Of a stretch of 64,000 bases of DNA, positions 22,453 to 30,729 are shown piece by piece; within the stretch, counting starts at the first letter, position 1, and every line of letters starts with the position of its first letter. The stretch is taken from contig JAFUQU010000011.1 in the NCBI GenBank assembly GCA_017472255.1, forward strand, positions 1 to 64,000, written 5' to 3'. The notes beneath the pieces were generated by a model that did no database searches, was not told where the DNA came from, and was given only the letters and a program-made list of their open reading frames with translations. A program made the translations under genes and the position numbers. Origin of the DNA: Clostridia bacterium. GTDB lineage: Bacteria; Bacillota; Clostridia; Oscillospirales; CAG-272.

Positions 22453-25437
22453 ATGAAGTATAACTTCCAATCCCCCGACGGAATCTTTCGCGGCACCGAT
22501 TTCTGGATGCTCAACGATAAGCTGGACGCCGGCGAAATCGTCCGGCAGATCACCGCCATGCACGAGCAGGGCGTGAATTCCTTCATCGCCCGGACTTACA
22601 TCGGTCTGCGCTCAGACTATCCCGGCGAGGAATTCATGGGCAAGATGGCGGTCATTCTCGAAACCGCGAAAAAATTCGGCATGAAGGTCTTCCTCCAGGC
22701 CGGTTATATGCCCGAAGCCATCCCCGGTCTGCGTTCCGACTGCGCGCTGCACTACATCATCCCGAAGAAAAACGCCGAATTAAAGGACGAGGACGTGGTT
22801 TTCTGCGCCCACGGCGAGTACAGCTTCACCGACGTGAACTCGGTCACTTTCCTCGATATGTTCAGCCGGGAGTCGGTGGCGCACTACCTGCTCCAAAGCT
22901 ACGAGAAGATGTGGGAGCGCTTCTCCGACTATTACGGCAAAACTGCCCTGTCCGTCTGGGTGGACGAGCCGAGCTACAATCTGTCCTACCTGCCGTACAC
23001 CCCCAAGCTGGCGGAGGTTTTCGAAGCGCGCTGGGGCTATACGCTGAACGATAAGCTGTGGATGCTTTTTATCGACGAGGGCGATTTCCACACGCTGCGC
23101 TATCATTACTGGCTGACGCTGGAGGAGCTGCTGGAGCATAACTATTTTGAGCAGATCCGCGACTGGTGCCACGCCCACAACCTCTGGTTCAGCGGTCATC
23201 TGATGATGGAGGACAATATGCGCACCTGCATCTCCCGCGCCTGCTCGCTGATGCCTTATTATAAATATTTCGATATGCCCGGCATGGACATTCTCTGCGC
23301 CGAGATGAACTGGCGCTACGACGAGATTCTCAAGCTCTCGCCCCCCGCCAATCCCCGCTATGTCTACGCCAACACCCCTATGCAGCTGGTTTCCGCCGCC
23401 AATCAGGCGGGCAAGACCCACATTCTCGCCGAAATGTACGGCGTCAGCAGCCAGAACTTCAACTTCCGCGACCAGCGGCAGATGTTCGATCACTTCGCGT
23501 CGCTGGGCGTCAACCACCGCTGCGTTCACGGTATGTTTTACTCGCTCCACGGCCGCGGCAAGCGGGCTTATCCGCCACACGTCAATTATTACCAGCCTTA
23601 CTGGAGCAAATACCACCTTGTCACCGATTATGTGGCGCGCACCAGCGCCTTCATCACCTGCGGCAAGCCCGTGCGCGACACGCTTCTCCTTCATCCGCTG
23701 GAGACGGCGTACACCCTCTATCGCGGCACCAACCTGAATCGGGATATGCCCGAGCTGGACGAGCTGGACAAGGTGTTCTATCAGGTGAATTACCATATGC
23801 TCCGCGCCCAGATTCCCTTCGATATGGGGGACGAAATTACACTGCGCGACTGGGGCAAGGTTACGCCCGACGGCCTGCAGGTTGGCGAGATGACCTACAA
23901 AACGGTGGTCGTACCCTATTACGCCTACATCCGCGAATCGACGCTCAAGCTGCTGGACGAGTATCAGCAGGCGGGCGGTAAGGTGATCTTCGTGGGACGG
24001 CTGCCCGATCATGTGGACGGCAAACCCGTAACCCTCGACCCGGCGAAGTATACGCTGGTCAGCGGCATCGACCCGCTTCGCCGGATTCTGCTGGAAATGC
24101 CCCGCGACCTGCACATCGAGTGCGACGGCGATACCTCCAGCATTCAGGTCAACCACCGCAGAGAGGGCGGCGTCGATTACATCATGCTGTTCAACACCGA
24201 TTGCCGGGAGGCGCGTCCCACCACGCTGACCTTCGACTGCCCGCGGCGTGTCATGGTGTATGATGCCCAGACCGGCGATATTTCTCAGCTGGCGGCGTCC
24301 GCATCCAGCGTTGATGTTGTCGTTCCCGAGGGCGCCAGCGTTCTGCTCACCGCCGAAAGGGTTGAAACGGCTGCGTCCATCGTTTCTGCCGAATCCGCGA
24401 AGCCGGTGGTTTCGCTGACGCTGGATGGCGGCTTTACCGTGGAGCGCGACACCCCCAACGCTCTGCTGCTGGAATACTGCCAGTATAAATATAAGGCGGA
24501 CGATGACTGGTCGCCCATCGATTACCCGGCGCTTGCCATCCACGAGAAGCTGATCGGCGAGGATTACAACGGCGAAATCTTCCTGCGCTTCGCCTTTGAA
24601 TCGGCTGTGGAAGGTTTGCCGCTCCAGCTGGCGCTGGAGGACAGCGCGCTTCAGCAGATCACCTTCAACGGCGAGAGCGTGGATAACGACAGCCGCGGAC
24701 GATGGTTCCGCGCGGTGCAGTTCCAGATCGTCGATCTGCCGAACGCGCTGAAAAAGGGCATGAACATCATCGAGATTCGCCGGGAATTCCATCCGCTGAA
24801 GAAGGCGTTGAACGCGCTGACCTCGCTGTTCGAAAATCTGGGCGGTGTTGAACTGGAAAATATGTACCTTCTGGGCGATTTCTCGGTGAAAACCATCCGA
24901 GAGCCTTCTAATAACGGCACCACACGCTATAGCCGCAGCTTCCTGCTGGATCGCGAGCAGATCTCACTGCCCGGCATGATCGAGCTGACGAGCAAAGGTT
25001 ATCCCTTCTACGCAGGCGGCATGAGCATCCGCAAGACCTTCGATCTGCCCGCCGAAATGGCAGGGAAGCGTGTCACGCTGAACGCCGAGGGCTTCCACGG
25101 CTGTAACGTGGAGGTCGTGGTCAACGGCATCTCCTGCGGTGATCTATGCTGGCACCCATACACGGCGGACATCACAAAAGCCGTCCGCGAGGGTGAAAAT
25201 ACGCTGGAACTGCGCATAGTCTGCACGCTTCGCAACCTGCTTGGCCCGTGGCACAGACCGTCGGGCGAAATCGGCAACTGCTGGGGCAGCTATCAGACGC
25301 CGAACAAGCCCTGGCTCGGCATCGCGCCTGACAACGTGGACTGGTACGAGCACCGCGAGGTCGATACCCCCCAATGGGCAGAAGGCTACTTCCTGCTCCC
25401 CCTCGGCATAGAAAAACTCGTTCTCGAAGCAAAATAA
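22453..25437 (+). CDS. GH106-like glycoside hydrolase (putative alpha-L-rhamnosidase)
   Basis: A 994-residue cytoplasmic protein from the ATG 22453 (GAGAGG 9 nt upstream; an ATG at 22444 sits on the RBS). The N-terminal barrel (FWMLNDKLDAGEIVRQITAM, MHEQGVNSFIARTYIG, LSVWVDEPSYN, FSGHLMMEDN) resembles GH106/DUF-type large rhamnosidases; the C-terminal part has galactose-binding-like beta-sandwiches (SIRKTFDLPAEMAGKRVTL, GFHGCNVEVVVNGISCG). It would act on imported rhamnose-containing glycans. The exact substrate is inferred from the family only. Confidence 0.75.
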   Translation: MKYNFQSPDGIFRGTDFWMLNDKLDAGEIVRQITAMHEQGVNSFIARTYIGLRSDYPGEEFMGKMAVILETAKKFGMKVFLQAGYMPEAIPGLRSDCALHYIIPKKNAELKDEDVVFCAHGEYSFTDVNSVTFLDMFSRESVAHYLLQSYEKMWERFSDYYGKTALSVWVDEPSYNLSYLPYTPKLAEVFEARWGYTLNDKLWMLFIDEGDFHTLRYHYWLTLEELLEHNYFEQIRDWCHAHNLWFSGHLMMEDNMRTCISRACSLMPYYKYFDMPGMDILCAEMNWRYDEILKLSPPANPRYVYANTPMQLVSAANQAGKTHILAEMYGVSSQNFNFRDQRQMFDHFASLGVNHRCVHGMFYSLHGRGKRAYPPHVNYYQPYWSKYHLVTDYVARTSAFITCGKPVRDTLLLHPLETAYTLYRGTNLNRDMPELDELDKVFYQVNYHMLRAQIPFDMGDEITLRDWGKVTPDGLQVGEMTYKTVVVPYYAYIRESTLKLLDEYQQAGGKVIFVGRLPDHVDGKPVTLDPAKYTLVSGIDPLRRILLEMPRDLHIECDGDTSSIQVNHRREGGVDYIMLFNTDCREARPTTLTFDCPRRVMVYDAQTGDISQLAASASSVDVVVPEGASVLLTAERVETAASIVSAESAKPVVSLTLDGGFTVERDTPNALLLEYCQYKYKADDDWSPIDYPALAIHEKLIGEDYNGEIFLRFAFESAVEGLPLQLALEDSALQQITFNGESVDNDSRGRWFRAVQFQIVDLPNALKKGMNIIEIRREFHPLKKALNALTSLFENLGGVELENMYLLGDFSVKTIREPSNNGTTRYSRSFLLDREQISLPGMIELTSKGYPFYAGGMSIRKTFDLPAEMAGKRVTLNAEGFHGCNVEVVVNGISCGDLCWHPYTADITKAVREGENTLELRIVCTLRNLLGPWHRPSGEIGNCWGSYQTPNKPWLGIAPDNVDWYEHREVDTPQWAEGYFLLPLGIEKLVLEAK

Positions 25438-25442
25438 AAGAT

Positions 25443-25470
25443 GCCCTGCGGATTTTTCCGCAGGGCTTTT
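25443..25470 (+). terminator. Terminator of the GH106-like gene
   Basis: GCCCTGCGG pairs with CCGCAGGGC around a 6-nt loop, followed by TTTTCT. Confidence 0.85.
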
Positions 25471-25526
25471 CTATCGGAACGTCAGCGACGCCCTCGAATC
25501 GAGCTTCCCAATCTACCAAACGGAAC

Positions 25527-25564
25527 ATAACAAAAAGCATCCCGAATGGGATGCTTTTTGTTAT
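25527..25564 (-). terminator. Terminator of the first tRNA-Arg
   Basis: A 17-bp stem (arm ATAACAAAAAGCATCCC) with a 4-nt loop ends in a T-run on the minus strand and touches the encoded CCA end of the tRNA. Confidence 0.8.
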
Positions 25565-25639
25565 GGCGCGCCTGGCAGGATTCGAACCTGCGACCTACCG
25601 GTTCGTAGCCGGGCACTCTATCCACTGAGCTACAAGCGC
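25564..25639 (-). tRNA. tRNA-Arg (anticodon ACG), copy 1
   Basis: 76 nt on the minus strand. The acceptor GCGCTTG pairs with CAGGCGC; the anticodon loop CTACGAA gives ACG (read as ICG for CGN codons); the T-loop is TTCGAAT; CCA is encoded. It is identical to the copy at 26832. Confidence 0.95.
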
Positions 25640-25669
25640 GTATCATCAGTATCTCCTGACGACTATTAT

Positions 25670-25698
25670 ATTATAGCACATCGGGAAGCGTTTGTCAA
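25670..25698 (-). promoter_or_regulatory. Promoter of tRNA-Arg copy 1
   Basis: On the minus strand: TTGACA (25698-25693), 17-bp spacer ending in GTGC, TATAAT (25675-25670). Perfect consensus, shared in arrangement with copy 2. Confidence 0.9.
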
Positions 25699-25797
25699 GA
25701 GGTTTTTCGAAAAAATATCGGGAAATTTGAAGAAATTTGAAGAAAGATGGGGCAGTATCTTCCCAACGCGCCGCAGCACATGTCACTGCTATAGGAA

Positions 25798-25890
25798 AAT
25801 ATGGACAAGTACATTTTTGATGATCTCCAGTTTCTGCTCCGGTGTCCATACTCGCTTCTTTTGACCTTTCTCACCGTTACCACCTCCGTC
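25798..25890 (-). pseudogene. N-terminal scrap of an IS3-type transposase helix-turn-helix protein
   Basis: The minus strand reads GQKKRVWTPEQKLEIIKNVL and stops after 10 more residues. The KRVWTPEQKLEII block is typical of the first (HTH) open reading frame of IS3-like elements. No second frame, and no inverted ends, are seen. Confidence 0.55.
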
Positions 25891-25908
25891 TGTATTTTTG
25901 CATAAAGA

Positions 25909-25944
25909 AAAGGTAGACAACATGGGGGGCTTGTGTCTACCTTT
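25909..25944. terminator. Terminator downstream of the AT-rich lipoprotein gene
   Basis: AAAGGTAGACA pairs with TGTCTACCTTT across a 14-nt loop. Confidence 0.65.
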
Positions 25945-25996
25945 ATCTTATAACTTCACCGACGAATGTCAGGAGCGCGATGAGTTATGTTATATA

Positions 25997-26581
25997 CTAT
26001 TCAGCAAAAATTGCAAGGTGGAGATTAATTTCCTCACCATTTTCGGTCCATTTTGCTACGTTGTGCATATTGGCTTTCTGTCCGGAGAATGGGACGATCT
26101 CGTCTGTTGCATCGTTATTAAAGAGTTCTGCGTTTTCAATGGCATATTTTTCACCGTTAAACTCGATCTCATTTTCAGAAACAGTGACTACAGCGCCGCA
26201 TGTTTTGCAAGAGACAGGCGGTACTTCACAGAAGATAAGGAATTTAGGAAGGTCAGTTCCCATTGTGGCCTCTTTAAGGGAAGATTCGATAACACACTCA
26301 GAGCCATCAGAAAATTTACAGTCCTCAGTTAAAATTGCGCGTGCGCCCTCTCCGCCTTTATTAATTATATTTCCGTTAAATACGCAGTTTACAAACATAA
26401 CTGAGCCACCCTCACCTGTAATAACAACGTCCCCGTCAAAGGTGGTATCAGCCACAGTGAAATCACTTTTACCTGTAATATCATATTCCACCGCTTCATT
26501 TTTTTCGCAGGAAGATAAAGCAAAAAGCATAATTACTGCAAGACCGAGAAGCAGTAATTTTCCGAATAATCCGTTTTTCAT
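25997..26581 (-). CDS. Predicted lipoprotein of unknown function
   Basis: A 194-residue protein with signal peptide and lipobox LSSC (Cys ~25). The mature part is beta-rich and repetitive (FTVADTTFDGDVVITGEGGS, FVNCVFNGNIINKGGEG), reminiscent of a short right-handed helix, and later carries CKTCG. It is more AT-rich than its neighbours and sits between two copies of a tRNA-Arg cassette beside a transposase scrap, which suggests it arrived by transfer. No function is assigned. Confidence 0.7.
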   Translation of the reverse strand: MKNGLFGKLLLLGLAVIMLFALSSCEKNEAVEYDITGKSDFTVADTTFDGDVVITGEGGSVMFVNCVFNGNIINKGGEGARAILTEDCKFSDGSECVIESSLKEATMGTDLPKFLIFCEVPPVSCKTCGAVVTVSENEIEFNGEKYAIENAELFNNDATDEIVPFSGQKANMHNVAKWTENGEEINLHLAIFAE

Positions 26582-26718
26582 ATTGAACTTCCTTTCTATT
26601 TATGTATTCGCATTTGCCTAAAACCGCAAATTTGTACATACTATTGGATGTCAGTTCGTAAAATTCCAATTTATCTAACAGATATAAGGGCGCACTTCTA
26701 TACACTTTCGCATATATC

Positions 26719-26820
26719 GTGCGGTGTTCGGTTTGGCACCGCACCAGCGCATTAGCAATCCGACCTATGAGCAAATCATAGGTCGGATTAACTGTTTTAC
26801 GAATCCCGCTGTAATGGGAT
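26719..26820. terminator. Cluster of three hairpins upstream of tRNA-Arg copy 2's 3' side
   Basis: GTGCGGTG/CACCGCAC (26719-26744), a 14-bp perfect stem AATCCGACCTATGA/TCATAGGTCGGATT (26757-26789), and ATCCC/GGGAT (26803-26820) with an adjoining T-run on the minus side. The last is the tRNA terminator, a degenerate version of the one at 25527. The 26582-26830 stretch holds nothing else recognisable apart from the lipoprotein leader. Confidence 0.6.
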
Positions 26821-26831
26821 GCTTTTTGTTT

Positions 26832-26907
26832 TGGCGCGCCTGGCAGGATTCGAACCTGCGACCTACCGGTTCGTAGCCGGGCACTCTATCCACTGAGCTA
26901 CAAGCGC
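26832..26907 (-). tRNA. tRNA-Arg (anticodon ACG), copy 2
   Basis: 76 nt, the same sequence as copy 1 at 25564-25639, including the encoded CCA. Confidence 0.95.
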
Positions 26908-26937
26908 ATATCGTCGGTATCTCCTTACGACTATTAT

Positions 26938-26966
26938 ATTATAGCACATCGGGGCGCACTTGTCAA
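26938..26966 (-). promoter_or_regulatory. Promoter of tRNA-Arg copy 2
   Basis: On the minus strand: TTGACA (26966-26961), 17 bp ending in GTGC, TATAAT (26943-26938). The leader after the -10 is nearly the same as in copy 1. Confidence 0.9.
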
Positions 26967-26995
26967 GGGGTTTGGCAAAAAAAGTTTGAAATTTT

Positions 26996-27892
26996 TTAGG
27001 TTGGTCTGATGTTGTCGTAGACCGCGTTCAGATTCAGCGGCTTACAGAATTTCAGCGGCTTATCGGGGGAAGCTTCCTTGCGGTATTCGGTGGGGGAAAC
27101 GCCGGTAAGCCGACGGAAGACGTCGCCGAAATAATTGGAGCCGGAGAAGCCGCAGCGCTGGGCGATAGAGGAAATCGAATCGTCGGTGCTTACCAGCAGC
27201 TCGGCGGCGCGCTCTACCCGATATTTTTGCAGGTAATCGTTGAACCGCATCCCGGTCTGCTCGTGAAAGAGTGTGGAAAAATAGGAGGGCGACAGATAAA
27301 CCCGCCGCGACAGCTCCTCCAGTGTCAGCGGGGATGAGTAGCTTTTGGAAATGTAATCCATGGCGCGCTGAATGTCAGGGTGAAACGCGGGCTGAGCGTC
27401 AGCGCCGTTTTTGGCGGCGCGGTTCAGCTCAGTGAGCAGCTCGAAGGCCCAGCACTGCATGATTGCACGGTTCAGCGGCTCCTGAATATCCCGGTTGTTC
27501 ATCGCGGCGATGCGGTTAATCAGCTTGATGAAGGTCAGCCGCTGATCCAAGGGAATGATCAGCTTGGGATGCTCCAGAAAATCGTACAGCCCCTCAGCTT
27601 CAATGATGTCTGCAAAACGGTCAAAAAATTCCTTCCGGAAGTTGAAAATAATCCAGTGTTGGGGCAAATTGTCCGGCGAGAAGGAGCGATGTACCACGCC
27701 GGGCGGGATAATGACCACCTCATGGGCATTGGTGACATAGGTGACGTCGTTGAAGGTGTGGCATTTGCTTCCGCTGATCGAATAGTAGACCTCGTAGCTG
27801 TCGTGGTAATGGAAAAAGGGCATGGACGAGCCACCGGGCAGCGCCCGGTGATCGATTTCAAAATCGAGCAGGGTATGGCAGTAAATATTCAT
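26996..27892 (-). CDS. AraC-family transcriptional regulator with cupin domain
   Basis: A 298-residue protein from the ATG at 27892 (GAGGTG 4-5 nt upstream; the longer frame overlaps the upstream gene and is rejected). Cupin: FFHYHDSYEVYYSISGSKCH with VVIIPPGVVHRSF. HTH pair: LTLEELSRRVYLSPSYFSTL and DSISSIAQRCGFSGSNYFGD, ending in SPTEYRK. It is the last gene of the long sugar-catabolic run from 36 kb and probably its regulator. Confidence 0.92.
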   Translation of the reverse strand: MNIYCHTLLDFEIDHRALPGGSSMPFFHYHDSYEVYYSISGSKCHTFNDVTYVTNAHEVVIIPPGVVHRSFSPDNLPQHWIIFNFRKEFFDRFADIIEAEGLYDFLEHPKLIIPLDQRLTFIKLINRIAAMNNRDIQEPLNRAIMQCWAFELLTELNRAAKNGADAQPAFHPDIQRAMDYISKSYSSPLTLEELSRRVYLSPSYFSTLFHEQTGMRFNDYLQKYRVERAAELLVSTDDSISSIAQRCGFSGSNYFGDVFRRLTGVSPTEYRKEASPDKPLKFCKPLNLNAVYDNIRPT

Positions 27893-27908
27893 GTCGCACC
27901 TCACGAAA

Positions 27909-28319
27909 TCAATCCGGGGTCTGTCCCCAGTCCTCTCCCGCGGTGGGATAGCCGCAGAAGACGACCGTTTTCCCATCCGATGAAAGGGGACGCGCTCCCA
28001 GTGAACCTTCCTGTCCCATAAAACGACAGAGAATCCTTCCGTCCAACACCAATTCCAGATAACGGATTGCGCCCGACGATGGAATCGTCGTGCTTTCCCG
28101 CAAGGTCACGGGACAAGACGGATCGGGCGGGGGCAGGGGAACGCCTGCGGGAGAGAGCATCCCGGTTTCCAGCGACAGGCGTAGAATCGCGCCGTCGTGC
28201 CGCCGCAGCAGGATGCCGTCCCCGTCGAAGCTGGGCGAGTCGGCGTCGAAGCCGAGGGACGCCGCGCGAATCTCCCGCCCCGTCGCCAGATCAAGGAGGT
28301 TCAGATAGGTGCGCCCCAT
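27909..28319 (-). CDS. Hypothetical protein, 136 aa
   Basis: It starts with the ATG at 28319, whose ATGA overlaps the stop of the nucleoside-hydrolase-like gene. The sequence (YLNLLDLATGREIRAASLGF, SPSFDGDGILLRRHDGAILR) is beta-rich, alternating, and suggests part of a propeller-like or WD40-like fold, but is too short for a full propeller. I recognise no family. Tight packing between IunH-like and AraC genes supports it being real. Confidence 0.6.
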   Translation of the reverse strand: MGRTYLNLLDLATGREIRAASLGFDADSPSFDGDGILLRRHDGAILRLSLETGMLSPAGVPLPPPDPSCPVTLRESTTIPSSGAIRYLELVLDGRILCRFMGQEGSLGARPLSSDGKTVVFCGYPTAGEDWGQTPD

Positions 28320-29281
28320 CAGAGCGCTCCCAACAGCGCGCGCAGCTTTTCCAACATCTCGTCGTGATAGCTGCCGCCCATGGCGAAGGTATCGTCGGAG
28401 GGTCGATCGTTTTTGCGCATTTTGAACAGATACTTGCCCGAACGGTCGTTGATGTCGGGCGCCCATTCCGGATGACCGTCGTCGGAACAGCTCACATCGA
28501 TGGGCAGGTACTCGTAGCTCTCGCATTCGATGCCCGCCAGATGAAGCAGCGCGGCTGTTGACCAAAGGCGGCGCTTGCCTTCGCCGTATTCGGCCAGCGC
28601 CTGAAAGTCCACGGGATTGTCCAGATACCGCAGATATTTCGGGTCGTCCGACTGCGTGAGCATATACAGAAAATAATTGCGCATGGCGGGAGAGCAGACT
28701 TCCAGAATTTCCTTCTGCTGAATGCACCAGCAGCTGCCGAATTCGCCGCCCTTCTCGTGAAGCCCCGGCTCGATGGTGTGATAGCAGGGCAGCCAATAGA
28801 GCGGGCAGGGCGCGCTGAACATGGCAGCGTAGGCGGCGGGATCCTGACGGGCGTTGTATTCCAACTCGCCGCCGGGGGTTTCCACGCCGGTTCCGCCGCT
28901 CAGATAGATGGCGGCGCACTTTTCGGCGAAAAGCGCGGGTTCCGCCGTCAGCGCCGACGCAATGGCGGTTGCCGAGCCTACCACGGTGAAGGTGACAGGC
29001 GTTACCGCTTCCCGCAGACAGCGCAGAAGCATCTCCGCCGCGCCTTCCTTCGACTTGGGAGCCACGCTGGCGGGAACATCACTGCCGGTGATGGCGTTCA
29101 GCTGCGCCACGGCGCAAAGCGCGGGATCGCCCTTGCGATGGGCCGGGGGATAATCGATAATCACCCGGTCGAGAGAGATTTTTCCCAGCTTGTGCAGCGC
29201 GAAGACGGTGGCGAGGTCAAAATGATCGTCCGGGTCGCCGTGGGGATGGAAAAGATCGGTCAGATGTATTAAATGTACCAT
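28319..29281 (-). CDS. Inosine-uridine nucleoside hydrolase-like protein
   Basis: A 320-residue protein. GDPDDHFDLA (15-24) is a form of the Asp-rich metal-binding N-terminus of the nucleoside hydrolase superfamily (normally DTDxGxDD), and FTVVGSATAIASAL resembles the family core. Conserved later motifs are divergent (YLSGGTGVETPGGELEYNAR). It may cleave an N- or O-glycosidic bond in a ribo- or pseudo-nucleoside, but the altered motif makes substrate prediction unsafe. It is 2 bp from the methyltransferase gene. Confidence 0.75.
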   Translation of the reverse strand: MVHLIHLTDLFHPHGDPDDHFDLATVFALHKLGKISLDRVIIDYPPAHRKGDPALCAVAQLNAITGSDVPASVAPKSKEGAAEMLLRCLREAVTPVTFTVVGSATAIASALTAEPALFAEKCAAIYLSGGTGVETPGGELEYNARQDPAAYAAMFSAPCPLYWLPCYHTIEPGLHEKGGEFGSCWCIQQKEILEVCSPAMRNYFLYMLTQSDDPKYLRYLDNPVDFQALAEYGEGKRRLWSTAALLHLAGIECESYEYLPIDVSCSDDGHPEWAPDINDRSGKYLFKMRKNDRPSDDTFAMGGSYHDEMLEKLRALLGAL

Positions 29282-29283
29282 GA

Positions 29284-29835
29284 TTACCGCCCTTCAATGA
29301 TACAGAAAAAGGGACTTGTGGGCGAGTTTACCATCTTAAAGCAGGCGACGGTGTAGAGCCGGCGATCCAGCTTCTCCAGCCGCTCGTGAACGAGGCGTCC
29401 CTCCAGTTCCCCCTCGGCGTGACCGGGGTAAACGGCGATGAGGACGATGGCGTCGCTGTCCATCAGTTCGATGGCGGCGTCGATGGCCAGCAGCGTGGTT
29501 TCGTGCATGGTGGTGATCTTTTTGTCGCTGCCGGGGAGGTAGCCCAGATTGAACATTCCCGCCTTTACCTTGCCGGGGACGAATTCCTTCACCCGGTGGT
29601 GGGAGGCGTGAATCAGCGTGTAATTGTGAGGGCAGCCCTCCTTTTCCAGCGTTTTGCGGCTGGAGTTGATGGCGTTCGTCTGCACGTCGAAGGCGTAGAC
29701 TTTGCCGGTTTCGCCCACGGTCTGGGACAGAAAGGCGGTGTCGTGACCGTTGCCCATGGTGTAGTCAACGGCGGTATCGCCCGGCTTTAAGTGGGCGAGA
29801 ATGAAGGATTTCTGCAAATCGAGTAAATCTACCAT
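29284..29835 (-). CDS. mnmM: Class I SAM methyltransferase, YtqB/MnmM family
   Basis: A 183-residue protein. VDYTMGNGHDTAFLSQ (23-38) is the SAM-binding motif and MFNLGYLPGSDK is the family signature (Pfam PF06962 rRNA methylase). Bacillus YtqB was identified as MnmM, which methylates aminomethyl-thiouridine at the tRNA wobble base. Its position inside a sugar-catabolic run is probably operon hitch-hiking. The gene name rests on family resemblance. Confidence 0.8.
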   Translation of the reverse strand: MVDLLDLQKSFILAHLKPGDTAVDYTMGNGHDTAFLSQTVGETGKVYAFDVQTNAINSSRKTLEKEGCPHNYTLIHASHHRVKEFVPGKVKAGMFNLGYLPGSDKKITTMHETTLLAIDAAIELMDSDAIVLIAVYPGHAEGELEGRLVHERLEKLDRRLYTVACFKMVNSPTSPFFCIIEGR

Positions 29836-29850
29836 AATATTACCTGTTTT

Positions 29851-30729
29851 TCATTGGATAAAAGCGGTGGCGTCGCACTCGCTTTTGATGGGGATGCCCA
29901 GCACCTCGGGCTTCTGCTTGGCGGTGACAGCCTTGTAGTTGGCGTAGAAATCCTCGCAGGTCAGGGTGCGGCGTGTGATGGATTTCGGCGCGGCGAAATC
30001 CACCTCGTACATCCATGGGCCGGTATAGCCCGCATCCTCCAGCGCCGTGACCAGCGCCGGCCAGTCAATGACGCCTTCGCCGGGCAGCCAGTGCCGCTCG
30101 TTGCGGCGGTCGAAATCCGACACATGGATGGTTGCGAGTCTGCTGCCGATGGCGCGGACATACTCCTCCGGCGGTTCGATCAGCGTATGGTTGGTGTCAA
30201 AACAGACGCGAAGGCGGGAATCCGCCTCTAAAATGCGCAGCAGCTCGGAGGACACCCTGCCGATGCCCCAGCGGGTCATGTTCTCCACCGCCAGCGTGAC
30301 GCCTGCCTGAGCGGCGGTCTCCGCCAGCTTTGCCAGCGTATCCTGCGATCTTTTGATATGCTCGTCCCGCTCGTGATCTTCGATGACGCCAAAGCTGGGA
30401 TGTACCACTGCGATTCTCACGCCCACATCCCCCGCCTTGCGGATCAGCTCGGAGTGAACGGCGAGGGTGGAACGGCGGATTTCCGGGTCGGGCGATGAGG
30501 GCTGAACCATCTCGCCAGGATAGAAGGGCAGGTGCAGCGACCATAGTCCGACGCCCGTTTCCCGGGCGATGTGGACGGTCTCCTGCCAGTTCAGGGCAGC
30601 GAGGAGGGAGGGCTTCATAGAAATTTCCAGCTGCTCCACGCCTGCCGCTGCGCAGGTCTCCATCAGCTCACGGTCGAGGCTGCCTGCGCAGCAGGAGGAC
30701 AGACCGAGCTGCCAGTCGGAGGCACTCAC
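29851..30729 (-). CDS. TIM-barrel sugar phosphate isomerase/epimerase (paralogue B)
   Basis: A 292-residue protein using a GTG start at 30729 that overlaps the stop of paralogue A (GTGA). The xylose-isomerase-like barrel carries ENMTRWGIGRV, CFDTNHTLIEPPEEY and HVSDFDRRNERHWLPGEG (metal ligands Glu, Asp, His, Glu typical of the AP_endonuc_2 family). It starts with the Cys-pair SSCCAGSLD, as does paralogue A. The ~95 bp at the 3' end are almost identical to paralogue A, while the rest is much more divergent. Confidence 0.85.
   Translation of the reverse strand: MSASDWQLGLSSCCAGSLDRELMETCAAAGVEQLEISMKPSLLAALNWQETVHIARETGVGLWSLHLPFYPGEMVQPSSPDPEIRRSTLAVHSELIRKAGDVGVRIAVVHPSFGVIEDHERDEHIKRSQDTLAKLAETAAQAGVTLAVENMTRWGIGRVSSELLRILEADSRLRVCFDTNHTLIEPPEEYVRAIGSRLATIHVSDFDRRNERHWLPGEGVIDWPALVTALEDAGYTGPWMYEVDFAAPKSITRRTLTCEDFYANYKAVTAKQKPEVLGIPIKSECDATAFIQ

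Noticed and set aside
22780-24792. 670-residue minus-strand frame over the GH106-like gene
   Set aside because: It is a shadow of the plus-strand enzyme; there is no promoter or RBS and no recognisable family.
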